NCBI GenBank assembly: GCA_028874315.1 | Contig: JAPPKM010000090.1 | Location: 58,108 to 95,991, forward strand | Reading direction: 5' to 3' | DNA: 37,884 nt | From: Chloroflexota bacterium | Lineage (GTDB): Bacteria > Chloroflexota > UBA11872 | Shown: positions 7,628-16,019 of the stretch, piece by piece | Position numbering within the stretch: the first letter of the stretch is position 1 | Layout of the letters: every line of letters begins with the position of its first letter | Program-made: the position numbers and the translations under genes | The notes under the pieces: generated by a model | Databases searched by the model: none | Told to the model about the DNA's origin: nothing | What the model saw: the letters and a program-made list of their open reading frames with translations, nothing else

Positions 7628-7799
7628 CAATGATCGTTCCGCCCAGACGATGCTCGGGAAGACAGTCGTACAGTCGTCCTGTGGCAGCGCGCGAGGCGCG
7701 AGTTCAACGCCGCATCAGTGGCCTGTGACCTCATGCCACGACCGGGTTCCTCGGCTCAACTTTGGCCTCAGGACAAATGCAGGCAAGAATCACTTGCAA

Positions 7800-8699
7800 C
7801 TAACGCCGTTCGCGCGCACAGTTCTGACAGAATCGCATGGTGGTCGGATTCATGACGTCGCACGACTCGCACCGCCACTGCGTGGCGGCTCGCCTGGTGG
7901 GCGCAACCGCGCCGCGTTCCCGCCGTGGCCTTGGCTGCGGCAACGTCCGGGCTAACGCATCCTGCATCGCGTTGATTCGGAACATGATGCGAATCATCAT
8001 CGCGGCTGCTACGGCAAGAGCGACTCCGCTGGCTATTTCGAGGAGCGCGACTGCCAACAGATCAACCACTGCCTCGTCGGTGCTGTTCCAACGTTCCGGA
8101 ATCATGGCGCTTGCGAGACCAGTGGCGATCCAGGCAGCGAGGTATGCCGCCCACCATACCGAGACGCCGCCCCATACCGGCGGCGTTGATCCAGAAGCAC
8201 CGGGCATGCTGCTGGCGACCCACTGCCGCCGGATCAATGTCACGGGTATGGCCAGGCTGACCGCCGCCGCCGTGAACAGCGTGATTTGAGACACCGTGGA
8301 ATACGGAAAGGCTTGGAGAACAACAAAAAAAGCCACGACCATCACTGGAAATGTGAGGAACAACGGCGCGGCGGCGCAGCCCCACGGCCGTTGATCGTCG
8401 GGAACGAGCAGCGCATCCAAGATTGCCGTCGACCGAGCAAACCAGAACAGGAAAGCTATGCCAGCCATGGCCATTGAGAGCCCGCCGAACGCGCCGACCG
8501 CGGCCGGAACTTCGTCCCAGGGACGCATTGAGCGCGCCATCGAGCCGTAGGCTTCGACTCCCCGGCTCGCCAATGCCGCGCCTAACGCGGCGTGGCGTAG
8601 GCCCAGAACAACCACGGAGGACCCGTACAGGACAACGCTCAGGATGATGAGGACGCTGGTCGCCAACGCGCGACGCCGGTTGGATCGATATGCCCGCAT
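7800..8699 (-). CDS. DUF4328-like membrane protein with intact C-terminal zinc ribbon, copy 2
   Basis: The product is 299 residues, starting MRAYRSNRRRALATSVLII. It has about six transmembrane helices in the same arrangement as its neighbours, including GGVSVWWAAYLAAWI and a conserved RINAMQDALAR segment before the tail. The last 25 residues form one zinc ribbon, CESCDVMNPTTMRFCQNC, with all four cysteines. This is the same ribbon type as in the XRE regulator at 4162-4695. It is the reference copy against which the decay of the other two tails can be read. The gap 7631-7799 holds no gene; the gap to copy 3 (8700-8862) holds only that copy's decayed tail. Confidence 0.78.
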   Translation of the reverse strand: MRAYRSNRRRALATSVLIILSVVLYGSSVVVLGLRHAALGAALASRGVEAYGSMARSMRPWDEVPAAVGAFGGLSMAMAGIAFLFWFARSTAILDALLVPDDQRPWGCAAAPLFLTFPVMVVAFFVVLQAFPYSTVSQITLFTAAAVSLAIPVTLIRRQWVASSMPGASGSTPPVWGGVSVWWAAYLAAWIATGLASAMIPERWNSTDEAVVDLLAVALLEIASGVALAVAAAMMIRIMFRINAMQDALARTLPQPRPRRERGAVAPTRRAATQWRCESCDVMNPTTMRFCQNCARERR

Positions 8700-8802
8700 C
8701 AGTGCCCGTACCGTCCGGATCTCGCTGGGTCACTAGACGTACGTTCGGTGATTGGCCCGGCGCCCAGCCTCACCGCCAGGTGCGCGCAGGAATCTCGTAC
8801 AG

Positions 8803-8862
8803 CTAGTCTCCTTCGCGCGCACAGTTCTGGTAGGACCGCAAGGCAGTCGGGTTCAGGTAGTC
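8803..8862 (-). pseudogene. Zinc-ribbon tail of DUF4328-like copy 3, behind an in-frame TGA at a cysteine position
   Basis: Reading on through TGA (8863-8865) gives WQCQS-TGA-DYLNPTALRSYQNCAREGD and TAG at 8803-8805. This aligns residue for residue with WRCESCDVMNPTTMRFCQNCARERR of copy 2. The TGA takes the place of the second cysteine, and the third cysteine is Tyr. Simple decay is the favoured reading. Selenocysteine is the alternative, since the same gene chain contains a TGA-containing selD. Confidence 0.65.
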
Positions 8863-9846
8863 TCAGGATTGACACTGCCACTGGTCCGAACGGCGTCGCA
8901 TGGGCGGCGCGACAGGCGCCGGGAGGTCCGGATCGACCGCGTGCGAGTCTGCGGCCGCGGCGGCCGGTGTCCCGACGATGTCCTGCAGGTCGGGACCATC
9001 CAATCTGGCAGACGCACGCGCCTGAGCATTCTGCATCGCCGTGACGCGGAAGATGATGCACACAACGAACACGGCGGCAGTCGCCCACGCAACGCCTGCG
9101 ATGAACTCAAGCGATCCCATGCCCGTCGTGCGCAACGCAGATTCGAGAGGCGAATAGGCGCTTACTTCTGATTCTTCGAACATCGTCAGTGCCAATCGCG
9201 ACGACAGCCAATAGGCGGTGAACGCCACCCACCAGACCAGGATGCCGGTCCACGGGGAAGCCGCCCGATCGTCCGAGAGAGAGGAATCGGAACTCCGCGG
9301 GCTGCTGGCGATCCAGAGTCGACGGACGACGATCAAAGGAGCCGTCAGACTGGCGACCACTATCGCCGGTATCGCGAATTGCTCCTGCTGATCAGAGAGG
9401 ACCGCGTGGGCCGCGAACAGCGCGGGAATCAGCGCCAGGAGCGAAACAACCGCCAAACCTGTCCGCGCTCGGCTGCTCGGTATCCCGAAGTCGCGGAGAT
9501 TCTCCGCGGCACGTATCAGCCACAGGAGGAACACGAGGCCGGCCAATAGCATGATTCCAAACCAGACGCTTCGAACGGTGACGAGGACTCTCTCGAGCTC
9601 GGCCAGCGGGCCTCGTCCCCACTCATTGACGCGCGGATATACGTGTTGGAGTGGAAGCCAGTCCGGCGCTGCCAACAACACCCCCGTCGCGATGTACGCG
9701 CTGCCCCTCACGATCATGTCGACCGTGCCGACGACGGCGCTCAGGGCAATTAGACCGGCTGCTACTCGAGCGAGGCGCCTGAATGGATGAACTCTCCCCG
9801 CGAGCTCTGACGAAACTGAACGTGGCGGCGCGTCAGCCACCGTCAT
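8863..9846 (-). CDS. DUF4328-like membrane protein, copy 3 (truncated zinc ribbon)
   Basis: The product is 327 residues, with a longer N-terminus than its paralogues and about six transmembrane helices. It keeps the family hallmarks VVRRLWIASSPR, GILVWWVAFTAYWL and FRVTAMQNAQARAS. The ATG at 9846 overlaps the stop of the K+ channel gene (ATGA, 9843-9846), implying translational coupling. It therefore belongs to the selD-arsA-channel chain as well as to the paralogue array. It ends WQCQS at a TGA, leaving half a zinc ribbon; the rest is still readable downstream. Function unknown. Confidence 0.76.
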   Translation of the reverse strand: MTVADAPPRSVSSELAGRVHPFRRLARVAAGLIALSAVVGTVDMIVRGSAYIATGVLLAAPDWLPLQHVYPRVNEWGRGPLAELERVLVTVRSVWFGIMLLAGLVFLLWLIRAAENLRDFGIPSSRARTGLAVVSLLALIPALFAAHAVLSDQQEQFAIPAIVVASLTAPLIVVRRLWIASSPRSSDSSLSDDRAASPWTGILVWWVAFTAYWLSSRLALTMFEESEVSAYSPLESALRTTGMGSLEFIAGVAWATAAVFVVCIIFRVTAMQNAQARASARLDGPDLQDIVGTPAAAAADSHAVDPDLPAPVAPPMRRRSDQWQCQS

Positions 9847-10829
9847 TCGCCGGCCTGCTCCGTAAATCGCCGCACATTCGGCGGCGGCCCGGTCATGACG
9901 AGCACGTCGCCCGCGCAGAGCGTCTCGTCCCGCGGCGGCAGGCAGTGCTGCTCGCCGTTCCGTCCAATGGCCATCACTTCCACCCCGTGCTGGCGCAGCC
10001 CCACCGCGCCAATGTTCCGGCCCACGTACGAACTGCGGGAGGCGATCGCCACTTCCTCGATCGTCATGTCCTTGGACTTCGCGTCCAGCAACTCCGAAAG
10101 CGCCCAGGCGACGTTTGGCTTGAGCACATACGAGGCCATGTGCTGAGCGCCGGCCGCGTGCGGCGAAAACACCCGCGTGGCGCCGGCCACCATCAGCCGC
10201 TCGACCGTTTCATTGGTGTTGGCGCGTGCGATGACTGGAATCCCGGGCGCGGTCGCGCGCGCCGACAGCACGGTGTACACGTTGTCGGCGTCGTCGCCCG
10301 TGGACACCAGGACGGCAGCCGCCCGGTTGATTCCCGCGGCGCGCAGCGTCTCCGCCGAGGCGGCATTCCTGCACACCGTCAACACGCATTGCCCCTCGGC
10401 CCGTTCGCAGCGACCCGGATCATGGTCGATGGTTACCACGGACCGTCCTGCGGTGCGCAGGTTCTCGATGATCCCTTCGCCCACGCGACCGAAGCCGCAA
10501 ACGATGAAATGGTCGCGCAGAGCCGTCAGTGCTTGCTCCCTGCGACGTTGGGCAACGCGCGCGAGCAGATGACCGCTCACAAGATCCTCAACCGTCACGG
10601 CGCCGGTATATCCAGTCGCGGCAAGGCCGGCGATGATCAGCACGATCGCGAAGATGCGTCCGCCCTGGTCCAGCGGAACAATCTCGTTGTACCCGACGGT
10701 GCTGATGGTCACCACCGTCATATAGAGCGCGTCCAGCGGCTCCGCGCCGGCCACGACCATGAAGCCGACGACGCCCGCAACCGTCAGGCCGAGCATCGCC
10801 GCCACGCCCCAGATCACCCGCCGGGCCAT
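9843..10829 (-). CDS. Potassium channel with RCK (TrkA-N/TrkA-C) domains
   Basis: The product is about 328 residues. It is a two-helix K+ channel subunit: TM1 (VIWGVAAMLGLTVAGVVGFM), a pore helix with the selectivity filter TVGY at residues 44-47, and TM2 (IFAIVLIIAGLAATGYTGAV). A cytoplasmic RCK-N Rossmann domain follows (GFGRVGEGI, about 112-120, with IDHD after it), then an RCK-C domain. It should assemble as a tetramer gated by a nucleotide or ion ligand. ATG 10829 is used because it begins just before TM1. A GTG at 10880, directly after the ArsA stop, is the alternative, and there is no strong ribosome binding site for either. Its stop overlaps the next gene by ATGA. Confidence 0.9.
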   Translation of the reverse strand: MARRVIWGVAAMLGLTVAGVVGFMVVAGAEPLDALYMTVVTISTVGYNEIVPLDQGGRIFAIVLIIAGLAATGYTGAVTVEDLVSGHLLARVAQRRREQALTALRDHFIVCGFGRVGEGIIENLRTAGRSVVTIDHDPGRCERAEGQCVLTVCRNAASAETLRAAGINRAAAVLVSTGDDADNVYTVLSARATAPGIPVIARANTNETVERLMVAGATRVFSPHAAGAQHMASYVLKPNVAWALSELLDAKSKDMTIEEVAIASRSSYVGRNIGAVGLRQHGVEVMAIGRNGEQHCLPPRDETLCAGDVLVMTGPPPNVRRFTEQAGE

Positions 10830-10881
10830 CAGGTGCGTCGCCGCGGGCTGTGAAGCCGCGGGGGGACGCGCCGATACCACC

Positions 10882-12096
10882 CTAGGCGCCTTGCCTCGGC
10901 GGCGCGGCGGCTGTCGGGCGCGCCGAGAAGCGCACGCGGAGCTGGCCATCCACCAGCCGAGCGCCGCTATGGGTCATTCGAGCCAGCACGCGCGGCAGCA
11001 CAATGTTGCGTCGCGCGGCGCCCATGCGAATCACCAGTTCATCGCCACGTCGGACCAACGAGGCGTCGGATTTCTCGAGAAACGGGGCGGGAATCCGAAA
11101 CTCGAACCCACCCTCCACTTCGACAATCTCATAGGGCTTGTAGTCGATCAGCCGGTCCGAAGGCTCGCAAGTCGCGTGCATCTGCGCGCCCATGACGCGC
11201 AGCCGGTCAAGCCCCACGACCTCGTGGGAGAACTGGTGAACTCGCAGAATCGGTATCGGGTCGAACATGGCATGGATGTCCTGCAGATACGGCGCCTGCA
11301 TGGCCCGCCGCTGCTCCGCGAATCGTCCTTCGGCCTCTTCGGACACCACCCTGTTCACCACCACGGCATCGGTGATGTGGTCGTACAGGGTGAGGTAGGT
11401 GTAGCTGCGCTGTGCCTCGCGAATCACCATCTTTTCCGGATTTACAACCAGGCGCACGGTGGTCGTGTTCGAGGCCGTCAGGGTGTCGTGCAGCTGTTGC
11501 AGTTCGTCCACCAGGTCCGTCATGGCCTCGAACACATCGTCTTCGGGCAGCGGCAGGTCGGTGACCCGCCGGGCCATGGGCCGCACCATGCGTGCCAGGT
11601 GGCGGTTGATGGGCAGCAGCTTGTCCAGCCACCATCGACCAACTTCAGGGAACGCCAGCAGTCGCAGGGTTTCTCCCGTGGGTGCGCAGTCAACCACCAC
11701 CACGTCGTACTCGCCGGATGAGGCGTGCCGGTTCACCCAGAGCAGGTTGGCAAGTTCTTCCATCCCCGGAAACACAGCAATCTCTTCGGCGAGTACGTTA
11801 TCCATGCCGCGCCAGGTGAGTACCGCTTCAACCCAGTTCTGCACCGTGCCCCAGTACGTTTCGAGGTTGTAATAAACGTCGCATTCCTGCGCCCACAGGT
11901 TGTCGACCACGGGCTTGGGCACGGGTCCCAGCGGCGTATCGAGTGAGTCGCCCAGGCTGTGAGCCGTATCCGTGCTGAGAACAACAGTGCGCAAACCGGC
12001 ATCGGCGCAACGTAGCGCCGCGGCCGCCGCAACGCTGGTCTTGCCAACGCCGCCCTTACCGGTGTATAGCAGGATGCGCGGTGAACGCTTAGTCAT
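10882..12096 (-). CDS. ArsA/GET3-family ATPase
   Basis: The product is 404 residues. The N-terminus holds the deviant Walker A GKGGVGKT (residues 13-20), followed by switch-like STDTAHSLGDSL and VVVDCAPTGETLRLLAFPE, all hallmarks of the ArsA/GET3 branch of SIMIBI ATPases. The C-terminal ~85 residues (FEFRIPAPFL through GQLRVRFS) look like the HSP20/alpha-crystallin-like domain that many ArsA-like proteins carry. No CxxC zinc motif of GET3 and no ars genes nearby are seen, so arsenite efflux is unlikely. A role in targeting or maturation of membrane or metal proteins is more plausible but unproven. Its ATG overlaps the end of selD by 8 nt. Confidence 0.88.
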   Translation of the reverse strand: MTKRSPRILLYTGKGGVGKTSVAAAAALRCADAGLRTVVLSTDTAHSLGDSLDTPLGPVPKPVVDNLWAQECDVYYNLETYWGTVQNWVEAVLTWRGMDNVLAEEIAVFPGMEELANLLWVNRHASSGEYDVVVVDCAPTGETLRLLAFPEVGRWWLDKLLPINRHLARMVRPMARRVTDLPLPEDDVFEAMTDLVDELQQLHDTLTASNTTTVRLVVNPEKMVIREAQRSYTYLTLYDHITDAVVVNRVVSEEAEGRFAEQRRAMQAPYLQDIHAMFDPIPILRVHQFSHEVVGLDRLRVMGAQMHATCEPSDRLIDYKPYEIVEVEGGFEFRIPAPFLEKSDASLVRRGDELVIRMGAARRNIVLPRVLARMTHSGARLVDGQLRVRFSARPTAAAPPRQGA

Positions 12097-13171
12097 CGGA
12101 ATCGTCGACGGAGTCAGCCGGACGCACGTACATAAGCCAGCTGTCCTGCGACGTTACCCGGCCCACGGTGGCCGCGGCCGGTGTACCGGCACGCTCGAGG
12201 GCGTACCGCAGGGCGGCTTCGTCTTCAGGCGGAATGGCAATCAGCAGCCCGCCGCTGGTCTGCGCATCGGCCAGCAGAATGCGCTCGGACATCTCCACCG
12301 CCGGATGCCAGTGAACATCGCCTTCCAGTGAGGCCAGATTGCGCTCGGTCCCCCCGGGAACTTCATCGGCGGCGATGAGCGACCAAACCTCGGGAAGCGC
12401 CGGGACTTCGTCGACGTAAACCTCGGCCGAGACGCCGCTGGCATTCAGCATTTCGCGCAGATGCCCCAGCAGGCCATACCCCGTCACGTCGGTCACCGCA
12501 TGCGCGCCGTGATCACTCGCAGCCCTGGCCGCGTCGGCATTGAGCGTGGTCATCGACTCGATCGCGGCCTCTAACGCGGTCTGGCTGGCGGCGTCGAACT
12601 TGCCGGCGGTCGTGATGATCCCGGTGCCCAACGGCTTCGTGAGCACCAGCAGATCGTCCGGACGCGCGCCGGCGTTCGTGCTGACGGCCTCGGGATCCAA
12701 AGTCCCCAACACCGCCAAACCGAACTTGGGTTCAGGGTCGTCGATCGAATGTCCACCGCCGATTACCCCCCCCGCTTCCAGCACCTTGTCGGCCGCGCCG
12801 CGCTGAACGTCGGCCAGCAAGTCCAGCGGCAACGTGCCGCGCGGCCACCCGGCGATGTTAAGTGCCAGGAAGGGTGTGGCGCCCATGGCATAGAGATCGC
12901 TCAACGCATTCGCGGCCGCTATCGCGCCAAAGCTGTACGCGTCGTCCACGATCGGCGTGAAGACGTCCGTCGTGAAGGCAATGGCCAGGTCGTCGCGCAG
13001 GCGGTACACCGCGGCGTCATCCATGGCCTGTCCCCCGACCAGCAGGTCGGGAGCGACCATCGGCGGCATTAGGCGCAGCACGTGTGCCAGCTCGTCAGGA
13101 CTGAGCTTGCACGCTCAGCCGGCGCCGTGCGCGTACCGTGTAAGTTTGAGTGGCGTCTTTTCGCGATCCAT
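12089..13171 (-). CDS. selD: Selenide, water dikinase (selenophosphate synthetase), itself a selenoprotein (TGA = Sec19)
   Basis: SelD makes selenophosphate from selenide and ATP, the selenium donor for selenocysteine and selenouridine. An uninterrupted frame covers only 12089-13081 and lacks the catalytic N-terminus. Reading upstream through TGA 13115-13117 gives MDREKTPLKLTRYAHGAG-U-ACKLSPDEL, which matches the family motif HGAGCGCK with Sec in place of the catalytic Cys. The ATG at 13171 gives 360 residues, close to the usual SelD length. ATP-site motifs follow: DDAAVY, TTDVFTPIVDD, GGHSIDDPEPKFGLAV, DVTGYGLLGH, PGGTERN, DAQTSGGLL. A hairpin at 13084-13112 fits a bacterial SECIS. It is first in a chain with the ArsA-like gene (8-nt overlap). 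The start codon has AGGA directly adjacent rather than at normal spacing. Confidence 0.93.
13084..13112 (-). promoter_or_regulatory. Bacterial SECIS-like hairpin in selD
   Basis: Two nucleotides after the TGA, GTGC pairs with GCAC, then an A/G mismatch, then AGCTC pairs with GAGCT, closing a 9-nt loop AGTCCTGAC. Position directly 3' of the Sec codon, stem length and loop size fit a bSECIS bound by SelB. The fold is read by eye; loop identity has not been tested. Confidence 0.7.
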
Positions 13172-13248
13172 TCCTGAACGGTAGCGTAACGCCGCCGTCC
13201 GCGAACTCCGTTCTTGCACTCGAAAGCATTGAGGAGCCAGCGGTTCCG

Positions 13249-14571
13249 TTGTCCCTGTCGCACCGTCTCACCGTTCGGGGCCTGATTGTCGTTGGCCTGG
13301 CGCTGGCATTAGTCATCGGCGGTGTCGGGCGGGTTGCCGGAGCATCACCTTTGGAAGCCACGGCGGTAACGGGCGGCGCCTTCTTCGAGCGTGCGGACGC
13401 CGCTGGCCTGGGCTTTGCGATTCGCAACTACGCTGACGGTCCGGCCTTCTACGACGCCTACCTGCGACTTGGCGGCGCCCAAACGCTCGGCCCTCCGGTG
13501 TCGCGGCCATGGGTCGACGATGGAGGCCTTGTCTACCAGGTCACCCAGCGTGTCCTGTTGCAGTGGTCGCCGGCCGACGACCAGGTTGGTGTGGCCAGTC
13601 TATTCGAACTGCTGAACGACGCCGAGTTCGGCGATGAGTTGCGCGCACGTCACATCCCGACCGCTGAGACTCCGCCAACGCTAGCGCCTGAGCTCGCACA
13701 GCAGGCTCGGCTGAACTGGATGACCGACCGTGCCATTTCCGCGAAGTTCGCCAACAGCCCACGAGGTCGCGCCAGCCTGGACGCAAGCATCCAGTTTTAC
13801 GGCCTGCCGATGTCACGGCCGATACGTCTGGGTCCGTTTGTGGTCCAGCGATTCCAGCGCACCGCCTTGCAACACTGGGTGGAGCAGGTGGCGGACGGAC
13901 AGCCGGTTGGCTCGGTCGTGCTGGTCAACGCGGGCGATATCTACCGCGACCTGGCGCTGCCTGACGAGTTGCTCGCCGAACCGCACGAGCCCGATCACGC
14001 CGCCGTGTTGGACGTGCGGCTCGACCCACCGGCGGATGCCGATCTGCAAACGGCGCCAATTGCGCAGCGCGTCTACAACACGGACAGTCACATATTGCGC
14101 ACCGCACTGGCGCTGCTGGAGGGTGTGGAAGTCAATGCCGTGGCGCTGGAATTTGCCGCGTCTGCGCAACTCGCAATCGGGTTCGACACACTGCCCGGCG
14201 ACGTGCTGGCTACGTACCACGCATCGCTGGGGATTCGAGTCAACGAGAAATGGCGCCGCGAGGATCCGCCTCCGCTGGCGGCCGTGCTCGCCCACGAATT
14301 GCGGCATTTCGAAGACTTTAGGCTGGGCCGGCTTGGCGAGGACAGCCAGAGCTGCCTGGACGCGGAGGCGCGCGCGCTCACGCGCGAGGTCGAAACCTGG
14401 ACGGCACTGGTCTCCGACGACGACCCTTCCCCTCAGGCGAGTGAGCTGGTGCGCATCCAGAGCAGCCGGGCGGCGGTCTACGCCGAGGGTCCAGACGCAA
14501 TTGACGACTTGGCCCGGCGTCTTTACCAGGAGGACTGCGACAAGACGCCAGTCGTGGAGACCGAGGCTTAG
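13249..14571 (+). CDS. Exported HExxH putative metallopeptidase with N-terminal surface module
   Basis: The product is about 440 residues. A hydrophobic segment (LIVVGLALALVIGGVG) acts as signal or anchor. An N-terminal module of about 200 residues follows (YDAYLRLGGAQTLGPPVSRPW, VASLFELLN, WMTDRAISAKFANSP, YGLPMSRP, VVQRFQRTALQHW). The same module heads the beta-lactamase-like protein at 22647-24221. The C-terminal half has HELRH at residues 349-353 with Glu-rich helices after it, the zinc-binding signature of gluzincin-type metallopeptidases. Substrate unknown. The start is uncertain: TTG 13249 follows GAGGAG (13231-13236) with a long spacer. A GTG at 13150 would add 33 residues but would overlap the 5' end of the divergent selD. 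Confidence 0.72.
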   Translation: MSLSHRLTVRGLIVVGLALALVIGGVGRVAGASPLEATAVTGGAFFERADAAGLGFAIRNYADGPAFYDAYLRLGGAQTLGPPVSRPWVDDGGLVYQVTQRVLLQWSPADDQVGVASLFELLNDAEFGDELRARHIPTAETPPTLAPELAQQARLNWMTDRAISAKFANSPRGRASLDASIQFYGLPMSRPIRLGPFVVQRFQRTALQHWVEQVADGQPVGSVVLVNAGDIYRDLALPDELLAEPHEPDHAAVLDVRLDPPADADLQTAPIAQRVYNTDSHILRTALALLEGVEVNAVALEFAASAQLAIGFDTLPGDVLATYHASLGIRVNEKWRREDPPPLAAVLAHELRHFEDFRLGRLGEDSQSCLDAEARALTREVETWTALVSDDDPSPQASELVRIQSSRAAVYAEGPDAIDDLARRLYQEDCDKTPVVETEA

Positions 14572-14610
14572 CCGCCCACCTCGTTGGTGCCATCGCGAAC
14601 GCGGAACGTC

Positions 14611-14627
14611 GCCGTCGAAGCGACGGC
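14611..14627 (+). terminator. Hairpin after the HExxH gene
   Basis: GCCGTCG-AAG-CGACGGC is a perfect 7-bp stem with a 3-nt loop, 39 nt past the stop at 14571. No U-tract follows. It separates the HExxH gene from tyrS. Confidence 0.35.
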
Positions 14628-14765
14628 TGCGCGCAGAGGATCCGGGCGCGCGGTCGTAAGCTGTGAGGGCTTCGTTCTCGCGGGCTCGGAACGGCCATGT
14701 GCCGCCTGCCGGCCCACGGGTCCATCCGGCGTCGGAATCGACGCCGTCGCCTCCGATTGATCGCC

Positions 14766-16007
14766 GTGGACACTTCACTTTTTCAGACGCTTGCCGACCG
14801 CGGGTTCATCCATTCGGTTTCGAACGCGGATGGCTTGCGTGCGGCCCTGGATCAGCCTTCGACGTTCTACGTCGGGTTCGATCCGACTGCCCCAAGCCTC
14901 CACACCGGGCACCTGATCCCGTTGGCGTTGTCTGCCCACTTGGCACAGGCGGGTCACCACCCGGTGCTGCTGGCCGGCGGCGGAACTGGTCTGATCGGTG
15001 ATCCCACCGACCGGGCCGAGACCCGGGACCTACTCAGCGCGGAGCGCGTTGCCGCCAACACCCGGGCCGTCCGCCGCCAGGTCGATCGTCTCTTCGAGGA
15101 CGAGCAGGCCGATGTCGCGATCGTCGACAACGCCGACTGGTTAACCAAGCTTCGCTATCTGGAATTCCTGCGCGATATCGGCCGCTACTTCAGCGTCAAC
15201 GAAATCCTGGCCACCGAGACGTACCGCGCGCGATTGGAGAGCGGGCAGGGCCTGAATTTCGTCGAGATCAACTACCGCCTGCTCCAGGCCTACGACTTCC
15301 TGCACCTGTTCCGCGTACACGGTTGCATCCTCCAAATCGGCGGCAGCGACCAGTGGGCCAATATCTTGGCCGGCGTCGACCTGATCCGACGGATTGAGGG
15401 CGAGGAAGCATTCGGCCTCGTCACACCCCTCCTCACGACCAGCACCGGCCAAAAAATGGGAAAGACAGCCAGTGGCGCGCTTTGGCTGGATGCCGAATTG
15501 ACCTCGCCGTACGACTTCTTCCAGTACTGGATCAACATTGAGGACGCCTCGGTGGCACGCACGCTGGCGCTGCTGACAACGCTGCCAATGGACGAGGTCC
15601 GCGCGCTCGCCTCCCTGCGCGGTGCCCGGATACGTACCGCAAAGGAGCGCCTGGCGTACGAGATCACGGCCAGGGTTCATGGGGTGGAGGCCGCTGGCGC
15701 TGCGCGCGACGGCGCGCGCGTCTTGTTCGGACGCGACAGCGGTTCGGCAGCGGCGGCGCCGCAGACGCGCGTGACCGAAGATCAACTGGCCGCCGGTCTG
15801 GGTATCGTGGACTTGCTGTTGCGCACAGGCCTCGCCGCGTCGCGCTCGGCCGCACGACGGTTGATTGCGCAGGGCGGCGCCTACGCCAACGAGCAGCGCG
15901 TCGACAGTAACGACGCGGTCTTCCACGCGGATGCCTTTCACGACGGGGAACTCCTGCTGCGCTCCGGAAAAAAGCGCTATCACCGGGTCTTGGTGAGCAA
16001 TGACTAG
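14766..16007 (+). CDS. tyrS: Tyrosyl-tRNA synthetase
   Basis: The product is about 413 residues, a class I synthetase charging tRNA-Tyr. It has the bacterial TyrS signature FDPTAPSLHTGHL, with the HIGH-like HTGH at residues 46-49. Other motifs are GGGTGLIGDPTDR, the tyrosine/ATP site segment QIGGSDQWANI, and the KMSKS-equivalent KMGKT at about 230-234. A C-terminal S4 RNA-binding domain (SRSAARRLIAQGGAYANEQRV) completes it. GTG 14766 (VDTSLFQTLADRG) is preferred because family proteins begin close to this point; TTG 14757 and an upstream ATG 14697 are in frame. No T-box leader elements were seen in the 190 bases upstream. The GNAT gene follows after 12 nt. Confidence 0.95.
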   Translation: MDTSLFQTLADRGFIHSVSNADGLRAALDQPSTFYVGFDPTAPSLHTGHLIPLALSAHLAQAGHHPVLLAGGGTGLIGDPTDRAETRDLLSAERVAANTRAVRRQVDRLFEDEQADVAIVDNADWLTKLRYLEFLRDIGRYFSVNEILATETYRARLESGQGLNFVEINYRLLQAYDFLHLFRVHGCILQIGGSDQWANILAGVDLIRRIEGEEAFGLVTPLLTTSTGQKMGKTASGALWLDAELTSPYDFFQYWINIEDASVARTLALLTTLPMDEVRALASLRGARIRTAKERLAYEITARVHGVEAAGAARDGARVLFGRDSGSAAAAPQTRVTEDQLAAGLGIVDLLLRTGLAASRSAARRLIAQGGAYANEQRVDSNDAVFHADAFHDGELLLRSGKKRYHRVLVSND

Positions 16008-16019
16008 CGGCACACGTCC

